Assembly: GCA_035628505.1 (NCBI GenBank)
Contig: DASPJR010000231.1
Location: forward strand, 1 to 43,427
Direction: 5' to 3'
DNA length: 43,427 bases
Source: DASPJR01 sp035628505
Lineage (GTDB): Bacteria > Planctomycetota > SZUA-567 > H5-PLA8
The translations under genes and the position numbers were made by a program. How positions within the stretch are numbered: the stretch's first letter is position 1; every line of letters starts with the position of its first letter. Shown in pieces: positions 31,747-40,029 of the stretch. The notes below the pieces were generated by a model. It worked only from the letters and a program-made list of their open reading frames with translations. It did not search any database and was not told where the DNA came from.

Positions 31747-34614
31747 TCAGTCCTTTGCGCTGAGCCAGTCGTCGCCTATGCCTACGTCTACCACCAGCGG
31801 GACATCGAGCTTGAGTGCGCCTTCCATTTTCTTCTTTACCAGCCCGCCAAGGTCCTCCGCCTCATCGGGCGGCGCCTCAAAGAGCAGTTCGTCATGAATC
31901 TGCAGCAGCATCTTCGCTTTCCAGCCGTCGTTCAGGGCTTCGAAAATCTCGATCATCGCCTTCTTGATCAGGTCGGCCGCCGAGCCCTGGAAAACCGTGT
32001 TCACCGCCAGCCGTTCACCCAGCGCTCTCGTCGTGCGATCGGAGGCTTTCAGCTGCGGGACAAAGCGCCGCCTCCCCAGCACCGTCGTCACGTAACCCTG
32101 CTCACAGGCACGGGCGATAATCTCATCAATACAGCGTCGCACTCCGGGGTGGTTGGCGAAGTAGGAATCGATGATCTTCTGCGCTTCCTGGCGCGATATG
32201 GAAAGCACTCCGGCCAGCCCGAAAGCCGTCTGTCCGTAGATGATCCCGAAGTTGACCGCTTTTGCCTGGGACCGCTGCTGGCGTGAGACCTGATCTTCTT
32301 TAACACCATTCAGCCGCGCTGCAACTGCCGTATGAATATCTATTCCCCGCGCGAACGAATCCATCAGCACCTTGTCCTGGCTGTAATGGGCCAGCACGCG
32401 AAGCTCGATCTGCGAATAATCGGCGGTGACGATCTTCCAGCCTTCGCTGCCGGGCCGGAAGGCTGCGCGGATGGAACGGCCCAGCTCGCTGCGCACGGGA
32501 ATGTTTTGCAGGTTGGGATCGCTGGAACTCAGGCGCCCGGTTTCAGCGCCCGTCTGCTGGAACGTGGCATGGATGCGCCCGGTGCGGGGCGAAATCATGC
32601 TCGGCAGCAGGTCCACATACGTGTTCTTCAGTTTCAGCATTCCACGGTATTCAAGGATGCGCCGGGGCAGTTCGTGCTCCCTGGCAAGCTGTGTTAAGAC
32701 TTCTTCGGAAGTCGAGTCGCGTCCGGTTGCCGTCTTGACTCTGGAGGTCAGTCCCAGTTTTTCAAAAAGAACAGCGGCCAGCTGTCCAGTGCTGTTGATG
32801 TTGAATTTTTCGCCGGCCAGGGAATAGATGTCCACTTCTTGCGCTGAAAGTTGCGCTTCCAGGCTCTTTGACATATTGCGGAGCAACTGCCCGTCCACTT
32901 TGATGCCCGTCCACTCCATATCTGCAAGCACGCTGATCAGTGGCACTTCGATGTTGCGCATCAGCGGCAGCAGCCCGGCTTCTTCCAGCATCGGCTCCAG
33001 CTTCTGGGCAAGCTGCCAGGTGCAGTCCACATCGCCGCACGCGTAGCAGCCCACGTCTGCGACAGGAACCAGGTCCATCGTGATCTGCTTTTTGCCCTTG
33101 CCGATCAGTTCGCTTGTTTCGGTCTTGCGGATGCCCAGGTAATGGTAGCTGAGCTGTTCCAGGTTCAGCCGCAGGGCGCCCGGGTCGAGCAGCCAGCCGG
33201 CAATCATCGTATCGAAGTAAATGCCGCGCACATCCACACCGCAGCCGCGCAGCACCTGGATGTCGTACTTGATGTGATGCCCGATCTTGCCGACAGTCGA
33301 ATCTTCCAGGCAATCTTTAAGGCACGCGAGCGTCTCTTTTTCCTGCAGAACCTGGCATCCCATCGGGCCGCGCACGGGGATGTAGTACGCCTCGCCCGCT
33401 TTCCACGAAATGGAGATGCCCACGAGCTGCGCCGAGCGTGGATCGGTGCCGGTCGTCTCGGTATCGATGGCGATGCGCTTCTGCTTGCCAAGCTCCTTGC
33501 AGAACGCGTCGAACTTTTTCTTCTCGTCCAGAACGATGTAATCGGTCTTCGGCTTGTCGGGTACGGAGGACGCTGGCGCTTCGGCGGCGGCCTGCGCTTC
33601 AAATAGCGCGAGGCTTTCCTGATTGAGATCTTTGAGCGCCTGCTTGAAATCGAGTTTTTTCAGCAGCGGCACCAGTTTCGGAAGGTCGGGTGCTTTCACG
33701 CGGAACTGTTCCAGGTCAAGCGTGAGCGGCAGATTCAACGTCAGCTTGGCCAACTCTCGGCTGGCGATCGCGCGCTCAGCCTGCGCGAAGAGATACGCTT
33801 CGACAACTTTCACGCCCTTCGGCGGCTTGATGCCCGCGCGCCGTTCTTTCTCCAGCGCCGAATCCGCTTCGTGCTCGGCGACGAATTTCATCAGGACGTC
33901 ACGCTGCGCCTCGAATTTTTTGCGGTAAAATTCAAGCGCCGCGTCCATCGAGCCGTGTTCCTGCAGCAGCTTCACGGCGGTCTGGTCGCCCACGCCGGTG
34001 ACGCCGGGAATGTTGTCCGTCGAATCGCCCCGGAAGCCGAGCCAGTCCACCACCTGGCAGGGCTTGACGCCCTTGAGCTCGTAAACCGTATCTTCGTCGT
34101 AAAAAATATCTTTCATGGGATCGTAGACTTTGATCCCGTCGCACACCAGCTGCAGCAAATCCTTGTCGCCCGAGACGATCACCACCTGCAGGCCCTGCTT
34201 GCTGGCCAGCAGCGCCAGCGTGCCCAGCACGTCGTCGGCTTCGTAGCCTTCCATTTGAATCGCGGGAATGCCGTAGCCGACACAGAGCTCCAAGGCCAAA
34301 TCGATCTGTGGACTCAAATCATCGGGCATGGCGTCGCGGTGGGATTTGTAGCCACTGAAGGCCGGCCCGAGTTTCTCGCGGTATTCTTCGTAGAGGTCTT
34401 CGCGAAGCACCGGGCCGTGTGGATCGAAGATTGCGGCCAGAAGATCGGGCTTGAAGCGCGACTTGAGCATTTTCAGCGTGTTGGCGAAGCCGAAGACTGC
34501 ATTGGTTGGCGTCTTGCGGTCCGCTGCGAGCATGCGGCGATCGACGGCATGATACGCGCGGTAGAGCTGCGCGTGGCTGTCAACGAGGTAAAGAGTCTGG
34601 GCCTTGGTGGCCAT
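31747..34614 (-). CDS. polA: DNA polymerase I
   Basis: 955 residues from the ATG at 34614; a TTG 6 bases earlier is an alternative, and neither has a clear Shine-Dalgarno. Three domains: 5'-nuclease (1-~290: LYLVDSHAQLYRAYHA, GYEADDVLGTLA, GDKDLLQLV, GDSTDNIPGV); 3'-5' exonuclease (~360-540) with active residues kept (IDTETTG at about 384, HHIKYDIQVL, CGDVDCTW), so proofreading is likely; and polymerase (~580-955) with motif A DYSQIELR, motif B RSQAKAVNFGIIYG and motif C QIHDELLFE. First gene of a polA-small ORF-coaE-rho run. Confidence 0.98.
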   Translation of the reverse strand: MATKAQTLYLVDSHAQLYRAYHAVDRRMLAADRKTPTNAVFGFANTLKMLKSRFKPDLLAAIFDPHGPVLREDLYEEYREKLGPAFSGYKSHRDAMPDDLSPQIDLALELCVGYGIPAIQMEGYEADDVLGTLALLASKQGLQVVIVSGDKDLLQLVCDGIKVYDPMKDIFYDEDTVYELKGVKPCQVVDWLGFRGDSTDNIPGVTGVGDQTAVKLLQEHGSMDAALEFYRKKFEAQRDVLMKFVAEHEADSALEKERRAGIKPPKGVKVVEAYLFAQAERAIASRELAKLTLNLPLTLDLEQFRVKAPDLPKLVPLLKKLDFKQALKDLNQESLALFEAQAAAEAPASSVPDKPKTDYIVLDEKKKFDAFCKELGKQKRIAIDTETTGTDPRSAQLVGISISWKAGEAYYIPVRGPMGCQVLQEKETLACLKDCLEDSTVGKIGHHIKYDIQVLRGCGVDVRGIYFDTMIAGWLLDPGALRLNLEQLSYHYLGIRKTETSELIGKGKKQITMDLVPVADVGCYACGDVDCTWQLAQKLEPMLEEAGLLPLMRNIEVPLISVLADMEWTGIKVDGQLLRNMSKSLEAQLSAQEVDIYSLAGEKFNINSTGQLAAVLFEKLGLTSRVKTATGRDSTSEEVLTQLAREHELPRRILEYRGMLKLKNTYVDLLPSMISPRTGRIHATFQQTGAETGRLSSSDPNLQNIPVRSELGRSIRAAFRPGSEGWKIVTADYSQIELRVLAHYSQDKVLMDSFARGIDIHTAVAARLNGVKEDQVSRQQRSQAKAVNFGIIYGQTAFGLAGVLSISRQEAQKIIDSYFANHPGVRRCIDEIIARACEQGYVTTVLGRRRFVPQLKASDRTTRALGERLAVNTVFQGSAADLIKKAMIEIFEALNDGWKAKMLLQIHDELLFEAPPDEAEDLGGLVKKKMEGALKLDVPLVVDVGIGDDWLSAKD

Positions 34615-34946
34615 AAGCAATTCAGCGCGAGGTAAAAGGAAAATCGAAGTTCAAGCGTGGTGAAGACACCATAGTCGAGTGGAAAAGACGCTTCGGTTCG
34701 GGGTTTCTACCAATGCGAAAGGCAGTACAGAGAATGCAGTGATAGAGGTAACGAAACGCTTCTATCGGCCGGGTACGTGCACTTAAAGAAGGTGGACGAG
34801 ACGGTCGGAGAAGACTTTTTCTTTTTAGCTTTAGCACGGAGGCGTGTCAAGGCTTTTCTCTGCGCTGTGTCTGCAACACCACTGGCGCGTGCACAAATGC
34901 CCGCTATATCATTTAAAGGCAAATCAACCCGAGAGGACCGCACCCG
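34615..34946. other. Divergent intergenic region polA / HIT
   Basis: About 330 bases without a credible gene. Should hold both promoters. CGCTATATCATT about 45 bases before the HIT ATG is a possible -10 region, with no clear -35. A T-rich stretch (GACTTTTTCTTTTTAG) near 34814-34830 has no strong stem in front. A minus-strand frame across the region (34707-34943) lacks a Shine-Dalgarno and coding character. Confidence 0.35.
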
Positions 34947-35291
34947 ATGTCAGAATGCATCTTCTGCAAAATTGGAGCGCATCAGCTGCAGGCGATGGTC
35001 GTATACGAGGACACGGAGATCCTCGCTTTCCGCGACATCAATCCGCAAGCTCCCGTGCACATCCTGATCATTCCAAAGAAGCACTATTCGTCGCCGAACG
35101 ATTTCGCTGAAGCCGACGTCGCCCTCATGGGCAAGCTGATGCTTGCCGCGAAGACCATTGCGCGGCAGGAGAAACTTGCCGACCGCGGCTACCGTCTGGT
35201 GATGAACTGCGGACAGGACGGCGGACAGTCTGTCGCGCACGTCCACCTGCACCTGATCGGCGGACGCCAGATGAGCTGGCCGCCAGGCTGA
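34947..35291 (+). CDS. HIT-family nucleotide-binding protein (HinT-like)
   Basis: 114 residues, typical of HinT. The N-terminal CIFCKIG, VYEDTEILAFRDINPQAPVHILIIPK and the C-terminal histidine triad HVHLHLIGG are present. The family hydrolyses purine nucleoside phosphoramidates and acyl-adenylates; the physiological substrate is unclear. GAGAGGA lies about 9 bases before the ATG. Divergent from polA, convergent with sucC. Confidence 0.95.
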   Translation: MSECIFCKIGAHQLQAMVVYEDTEILAFRDINPQAPVHILIIPKKHYSSPNDFAEADVALMGKLMLAAKTIARQEKLADRGYRLVMNCGQDGGQSVAHVHLHLIGGRQMSWPPG

Positions 35292-35292
35292 T

Positions 35293-35345
35293 GGCGGCTG
35301 ATTGGCTCTTAGCTCCTGGCTGAGAGCCAAGAGCCAAGTGCCGCC
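35293..35345. repeat. Heptamer-repeat hairpin between convergent genes
   Basis: GGCGGC, TGA, TTGGCTCTT (35302-35310), an 18-base loop, AAGAGCCAA (35329-35337), GT, GCCGCC (35340-35345): a two-part stem starting 2 bases after the HIT stop and ending 3 bases before the sucC stop. Contains two direct copies of GAGCCAA. Likely acts as a two-way 3'-end structure. Confidence 0.7.
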
Positions 35346-35347
35346 GT

Positions 35348-36550
<1,203 letters not shown>

Positions 36551-36572
36551 GCTGAGGGCAATCCTTAAAAAT

Positions 36573-36602
36573 CCACCACAGAGGACACAGAGAGCACAGA
36601 GG
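36573..36602. repeat. CACAGAG tandem repeat upstream of sucC
   Basis: Three 9-base units of the form CACAGAGGA/CACAGAGAG/CACAGAGG in the sucC leader. Same family as the arms at 39171-39228, 39886-39934 and 39959-40002. Confidence 0.8.
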
Positions 36603-36692
36603 CTTTTTCGAAGCCTGTTTCTCGCACGTTGAATTGCAAACTGAAGTACCATAAAAGGAGCAGCGGCTTGCTGCAAGTCGTGGTTTTTTGAG

Positions 36693-36720
36693 CTCACGCA
36701 AAGACGCAAAGGCGCAAAGG
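36693..36720. repeat. GCAAAG tandem repeat, left copy
   Basis: Units ACGCAAAG, ACGCAAAG, GCGCAAAG. Bases 36693-36716 are identical to 37134-37157, so the cupin gene is bracketed by 24-base perfect direct repeats. The right end (AAAGGAAAG) supplies the only Shine-Dalgarno-like sequence of the cupin gene. Confidence 0.85.
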
Positions 36721-36733
36721 AAAGAAAGATAAA

Positions 36734-37111
36734 ATGGCTGAGCAGAAAAAAGAACCTCTCGTCCGCTATCTCGATGAAGCCAGGCCCATCGACTGTCCGT
36801 ACGGCAACGTGCGGCGCATCGTCACGGGCGGCGCGGGCGGCGTCGCGAATGTGCATGTCGTCTCCGTCACGAAGGGCTCGATGCATTACCACAAGGCTTA
36901 CGACGAGGTCTATTACGTGCTCAGCGGTACGGGCACGATCGCGTTGAACGGCCAGACGTACGCGCTGCGGCCCGGCGCAGCGGCGGTAATCCCTGCCGGC
37001 GTGCCGCATGAGCTGCTCGCCAACGACGGCAGCGTGCTCGAGTTCATCATCTTCGGCACGCCGGCAATGGACATCAACGACGAACGCGCCAAGCCGATGA
37101 AGCCGGCTTGA
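36734..37111 (+). CDS. Cupin-domain protein
   Basis: 125 residues, a single small beta-barrel. Cupin motif 1: GSMHYHKAYDEVYYVLSGTG (His, His, Glu metal ligands). Motif 2: PAGVPHELLAN (His ligand). Small cupins can be isomerases, dioxygenases, sensors or binding proteins; this one cannot be assigned. The N-terminal MAEQKKEPLVRYLDEA is hydrophilic. Divergent from sucC and bracketed by 24-base direct repeats, which suggests arrival or shuffling as a single-gene unit. Confidence 0.9.
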   Translation: MAEQKKEPLVRYLDEARPIDCPYGNVRRIVTGGAGGVANVHVVSVTKGSMHYHKAYDEVYYVLSGTGTIALNGQTYALRPGAAAVIPAGVPHELLANDGSVLEFIIFGTPAMDINDERAKPMKPA

Positions 37112-37133
37112 TCTCACGCTCTAGACGAAGAAT

Positions 37134-37164
37134 CTCACGCAAAGACGCAAAGGCGCAGAGAACA
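37134..37164. repeat. GCAAAG tandem repeat, right copy
   Basis: Starts with the same 24 bases as 36693-36716, then diverges into GAGAAC, the ending typical of the CACAGAG family. It is therefore a hybrid of the two repeat types. Confidence 0.85.
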
Positions 37165-37275
37165 GAATTGATGGAAGACCTGAAGACATATCGACACACT
37201 GACGCAACAACCCAGTGACACAACGATTAACGAAGCAACGATACATGCAGTGACGTAACGGCGCAGTGACATTCA
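37165..37275. repeat. Degenerate CAGTGAC/ACGCAAC repeat tract
   Basis: Non-coding. Recurring CAGTGAC (near 37213, 37245 and 37264) and related GACGCAAC, GACACAACG and GACGTAACG units at roughly 10-20 base intervals. No dyad of note. Confidence 0.5.
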
Positions 37276-37323
37276 GTCCGCGAAGCGGACGGTAGCATAG
37301 TAGCCCAGGTCGCCAGACCTGGG
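37276..37323. repeat. GAA-triloop + AGCCCAGG double hairpin, copy A
   Basis: GTCCGC-GAA-GCGGAC (37276-37290), a 13-base spacer including CATAGTAG, then CCCAGGT-CGCCAG-ACCTGGG (37304-37323). The same two-hairpin order recurs at 37839-37900 and, inverted, at 38005-38056. Confidence 0.8.
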
Positions 37324-37390
37324 ATCACGAACGGTGTTTTACAGTGTAAGTCCCGGAGCGGGGCGACAGACGGCTTCCCGAACGATGTGT

Positions 37391-37780
37391 TCACTGCGCC
37401 GTGTACTCCCGCAGCAGCCGCGCGGCCAGCTCGCGCGCTTCGATTTCCAGTGGCAGATTCTGGTAGCCGTACCGCACGAAGCCGAACAAATAGCGCACGG
37501 GCATGCTCAGCGGATATTTCTGAAACTGCAGCACATGCGCCAGTTCGTGAAAGAGCAGCTCAACCGAGGGCGCGTCGCAGAAATCAGGCGAGCACGCGCT
37601 CTCGCGCAGATAGATGCGATTCCAGAGCGTCAGCCCCGTGTACTTCTGCCCGCGCCAGAGCCGTTCAAGCGGCAACCGTTCGCAGTGGATCAGCTTGACG
37701 CGCGACACCCCGCCGAGCTGTGGAAGTTTCTGGTCGATCCACGCGGCAAGTTGGGGAGGGAGGGTGAGGCGGCGCGGCAT
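37391..37780 (-). CDS. Small HExxH zinc-metallopeptidase-like protein
   Basis: 129 residues. SVELLFHELAHVLQFQKYP carries the zincin motif HELAH. Glu in NLPLEIEARELAARLL is a plausible third ligand. The layout (short beta region, HExxH, downstream E-rich helix) is like DUF4157/SprT-type minimal zincins. There is no signal peptide, and the start MPRRLTLPPQ has only a weak Shine-Dalgarno. Isolated between two repeat blocks. A peptidase role is inferred, not shown. Confidence 0.75.
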   Translation of the reverse strand: MPRRLTLPPQLAAWIDQKLPQLGGVSRVKLIHCERLPLERLWRGQKYTGLTLWNRIYLRESACSPDFCDAPSVELLFHELAHVLQFQKYPLSMPVRYLFGFVRYGYQNLPLEIEARELAARLLREYTAQ

Positions 37781-37838
37781 ACGGCAATTGTCGCACAGAG
37801 TCGGCAGCGCTCAAGGACGCCAAACGTAACCCTTCTCT

Positions 37839-38056
37839 CACCCCGAAGGGGTGAAACATCATAGCCCAGGGCAAGCGCGCGAAGCGAGCGCAGCCCTGGG
37901 ACAAGCACCTTCATCTTCCCCCGGCGCCCTGAAAGGGCACAACATACTTCCTCGGGTTCTTGTTTCGCCCCTTCAGGGCGAACGTCAGCATGGTGGGCTC
38001 TACACCCAGGGCGGCGCTTCGCTTTGCCCTGGGCTATGAAGTTCTGACCTTTCAGG
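37839..38056. repeat. Inverted array of six hairpins (GAA-triloop / AGCCCAGG family)
   Basis: Left half: CACCCC-GAA-GGGGTG (37839-37853), CCCAGGGC...GCCCTGGG (37865-37900), GCCCT-GAA-AGGGC (37926-37938). The right half mirrors it on the other strand: CGCCC...GGGCG (37966-37980), CCCAGGGC...GCCCTGGG (38005-38033), CCT-TTC-AGG (38048-38056). The centre of symmetry is near 37952. Non-coding. The rest of 37781-38350 has an 11-base direct repeat AATCCCTCTTG (38068, 38110) and no gene. Confidence 0.85.
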
Positions 38057-38350
38057 CCAGACGTGAGAATCCCTCTTGTAGTGTCGCCTATTCCAGAGCT
38101 ACGCTCGAAAATCCCTCTTGCAGCGGCCTCTGCCGTCGTTAAGATTTTACCTGACACTGCGCGCTGAATTACCTATATCCCCGGCTCGGTTCATTCGCAA
38201 TCGACGGGGCAAACCAGATGCGCGGTGACTATGTAAGGCCGCGGGATCTCCCGACCCAATTCAATTAAAAATCGCTCGAACGGCGGCGCCGTTTTCAGCG
38301 CGCCCTCACGAGCGGTCGCACACGCCTGCGCTCAAGCGCGTGCCGGAACG

Positions 38351-38371
38351 ATCCTCCGCGGCCGGGAGGAT
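38351..38371 (+). promoter_or_regulatory. Stem that hides the Shine-Dalgarno of the next gene
   Basis: ATCCTCC (38351-38357), loop GCGGCCG, GGAGGAT (38365-38371). GGAGG in the 3' arm is the ribosome-binding site of the ATG at 38380, 10 bases away. Folding would block initiation. Confidence 0.6.
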
Positions 38372-38379
38372 TCTTTATA

Positions 38380-39093
38380 ATGGAGGAAACGTATCTCTCT
38401 GTTGAGCTCGCTGCGCGCATTTTGTGTTGCGGTGAGCGGACTGTGCAGCGCTTGATCGCTAATGGCTGGCTGAGAGGGCAGCCTGGCAAGCCCAACAAGG
38501 CGTGGTGTGCGCGCGTATCTGAAAAATCGCTTTATCAGCTGCTGGTCATCGATCGTTTAAACTCTCTTCCGCAAAGGCTTTGGAGCTCGCTGCGAAACCA
38601 CGAGAAAAAATTTGAAAGAAAGTCCCGACAAAGCGAAAACGCAAATCGTCTCAGTATGTTTGAGGGGGAAGCTCAAGGTCCCGCTCACCAGTGCAGCCAG
38701 CCAAACGAACGACCGGATCAGTCCAGGCGCTGCTTGCACCACGATTTCGCAGAGCAGCATCAATTCAGCTTCGGCTGGAAGGCGCGGCAACTCGCCCCAG
38801 GCGACCCGGCTTTGCAGGACGACCTGATCCAGGAAATGTCACACGCCGTGCTGGAATACGACCAGCCCGCGAGCTTTGAATTCTTATACGAACTGGCGAC
38901 CAACCGGGCCATCGATTACCTGAAGTACGAAGCCGCGCGCGGCATGCTTCCGCTGAGCGCGGCACGGTACATGAGCAGCACCATTTCTGAGCGTATGGAA
39001 AGTGTGCAAGCCTTCATCGACGAACTGCTGGAGCGCGGGGTTCCGGCGGAGTGGATCGAGGAGGTGCTCGGCCGGGAAGTGGATGCGGCATGA
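38380..39093 (+). CDS. HTH protein with sigma-70 region 2-like segment
   Basis: 237 residues. Residues about 4-55 form an excisionase/MerR-like helix-turn-helix (YLSVELAARILCCGERTVQRLIANGWL). Residues about 75-130 are hydrophilic and poorly ordered. Residues about 132-190 (ARQLAPGDPALQDDLIQEMSHAVL, then ATNRAIDYLKYEAARG) resemble region 2 of sigma-70 factors, including the DLxQE and NRAIDYLR-like helices. No region 4 follows; residues 195-237 form another helical stretch. An unusual regulator or degenerate sigma factor is the inference. No transposon or phage gene is nearby. Confidence 0.65.
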   Translation: MEETYLSVELAARILCCGERTVQRLIANGWLRGQPGKPNKAWCARVSEKSLYQLLVIDRLNSLPQRLWSSLRNHEKKFERKSRQSENANRLSMFEGEAQGPAHQCSQPNERPDQSRRCLHHDFAEQHQFSFGWKARQLAPGDPALQDDLIQEMSHAVLEYDQPASFEFLYELATNRAIDYLKYEAARGMLPLSAARYMSSTISERMESVQAFIDELLERGVPAEWIEEVLGREVDAA

Positions 39094-39111
39094 ACGGACC
39101 TAACCCCCCGG

Positions 39112-39136
39112 CCCCCTTCCCTGGGAGGGAAGGGGG
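39112..39136. terminator. GC-rich hairpin after the HTH/sigma-like gene
   Basis: CCCCCTTCCC, loop TGGGA, GGGAAGGGGG: a perfect 10-base stem, 18 bases past the stop. No T-run. Probably a 3'-end structure or one more intergenic palindrome. Further on (39237-39392) a GGGACGCCGGCGGTCCC dyad lies near 39271 and there is no gene. Confidence 0.45.
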
Positions 39137-39170
39137 GGGAACGGCGCTGCGAAGAGTAACTATGTAAAGT

Positions 39171-39228
39171 GTTCTCTGTGACCTCTGTGACCTCTGTGAC
39201 CTCTGTGTCTCCGTGTTGAAGTCGTGTT
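39171..39228 (-). repeat. CACAGAG repeat arm 1 (left inverted flank)
   Basis: Read on the minus strand: a 16-base block AACACGACTTCAACAC, then CACAGAGGT-type 9-base units and GAGAAC. Inverted with respect to 39886-39934: the 16-base block is identical and the arms otherwise differ mainly by one 9-base unit. Confidence 0.85.
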
Positions 39229-39392
39229 AAAAAACGCACGCAGAGCAGAGGCGCAACGCCGTGAGCGGCGGGACGCCGGCGGTCCCAGCGCGCGACACAG
39301 GCGGTTCACTGGACACCGGCCCGTGCTGACGTTACATTTCTGGACCGCCTCACTCTCAACTCAAGGGCGGGCAGAAGGCAGGAGATTTCGAC

Positions 39393-39878
39393 GTGCCAGA
39401 CGATGCTATTGGTTATGTGCTCACCACGTACGCCGCCAAAGGCGTGCCGCCCGAGCGCACTGATTTTGAAGACAAAGTGAAGGCCGAGAAAGCGTTCACC
39501 GACGCCAAGTTCGCGGCCATTCTCTGGCAGTCCCGCCCGCCCACGCAGGGACTCGGCTGGATCAAGCTGAAAGAAAAGGAAGCTCCGCCGCCGCCGCCTC
39601 CGGGCGCAGCTGCTCCCGCTGCCGGTGCCAAGCCCGCAGTCGCCGTCGCGCCGGGCGCGAAGCCGGCAGTCGCTGTGGCGGTGAAGCCTGCGGTGGTCGT
39701 GAAGCCGGTCGTCGTCGTCAAACCGGTCGCTCCGAAGACCGACGCGGCCAAAAAGCCAGACGCCGCAACGGCTGCTGCTCCCGCGCCCGTCGCGGAAGTT
39801 AAGCCTGAAGCGCCGAAGGCCGAGGCTCCGGCTGCCGATACCAAGGCTGCGGATGCGCCGGCAAAACCCGCTGAATAA
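39393..39878 (+). CDS. Unknown protein with Ala/Pro/Val/Lys-rich tail
   Basis: 161 residues from the GTG at 39393, with AGGAG 8 bases upstream. Residues 1-63 (MPDDAIGYVLTTYAAKGVPP...LGWIKLKEKE) look like a folded conserved segment of unknown family. From residue 64 on there is poly-Pro, then repeating AKPAVAV/KPVVVVKPV, then an Ala/Glu/Pro/Lys tail. The tail resembles TolA- or histone H1-like low-complexity regions and is probably disordered. The gene is enclosed by long inverted CACAGAG-family arms at 39171-39228 and 39886-39934. Confidence 0.65.
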   Translation: MPDDAIGYVLTTYAAKGVPPERTDFEDKVKAEKAFTDAKFAAILWQSRPPTQGLGWIKLKEKEAPPPPPPGAAAPAAGAKPAVAVAPGAKPAVAVAVKPAVVVKPVVVVKPVAPKTDAAKKPDAATAAAPAPVAEVKPEAPKAEAPAADTKAADAPAKPAE

Positions 39879-39885
39879 CGGTTTC

Positions 39886-39934
39886 AACACGACTTCAACA
39901 CAGAGGCACAGAGATCACAGAGGACACAGAGAAC
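39886..39934 (+). repeat. CACAGAG repeat arm 2 (right inverted flank)
   Basis: AACACGACTTCAACAC followed by AGAGGCACAGAG, ATCACAGAG, GACACAGAGAAC. Begins 8 bases after the stop of the low-complexity gene. Forms one inverted pair with arm 1 (39171-39228) and a second, tighter palindrome with arm 3. Confidence 0.85.
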
Positions 39935-39958
39935 AGCTTTTTTAGATCCAATTAAAAA

Positions 39959-40002
39959 GTTCTCTGCGCTCTCTGCGTCCTCAGCGTCTCTGCGGTGAAG
40001 TT
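39959..40002 (-). repeat. CACAGAG repeat arm 3
   Basis: On the minus strand: ACTTCACCGCAGAGACGC, GAGGACGCAGAGAGCGCAGAGAAC. With arm 2 it makes an imperfect palindrome around an AT-rich 24-base loop (39935-39958) containing a T-run. Lies just upstream of the dapA-like gene. Confidence 0.8.
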
Positions 40003-40029
40003 GTTAAGAATTGAATTGGAGAGAAGCCC

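Noticed and set aside
34707..34943. Lys-rich 78-residue minus-strand ORF in the polA/HIT gap
   Set aside because: No Shine-Dalgarno, no conserved-looking core, and it covers the region that must hold two promoters.
36551..37117. N-terminal extension of sucC to a 589-residue protein
   Set aside because: The extension translates intergenic repeats (SFAPLRLCV, LCALCVLCGG) and runs antisense to the cupin gene. SucC begins normally at MNIHEHQAKQ.
38557..38790. Hydrophobic minus-strand ORF opposite the HTH/sigma-like gene
   Set aside because: Hydrophobicity is expected opposite a charged coding frame, there is no RBS, and the plus strand has domain similarity at both ends.
39171..40002. CRISPR array from the regularly spaced CACAGAG units
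   Set aside because: Units are contiguous 9-mers without unique spacers, degenerate, and no cas gene is present.
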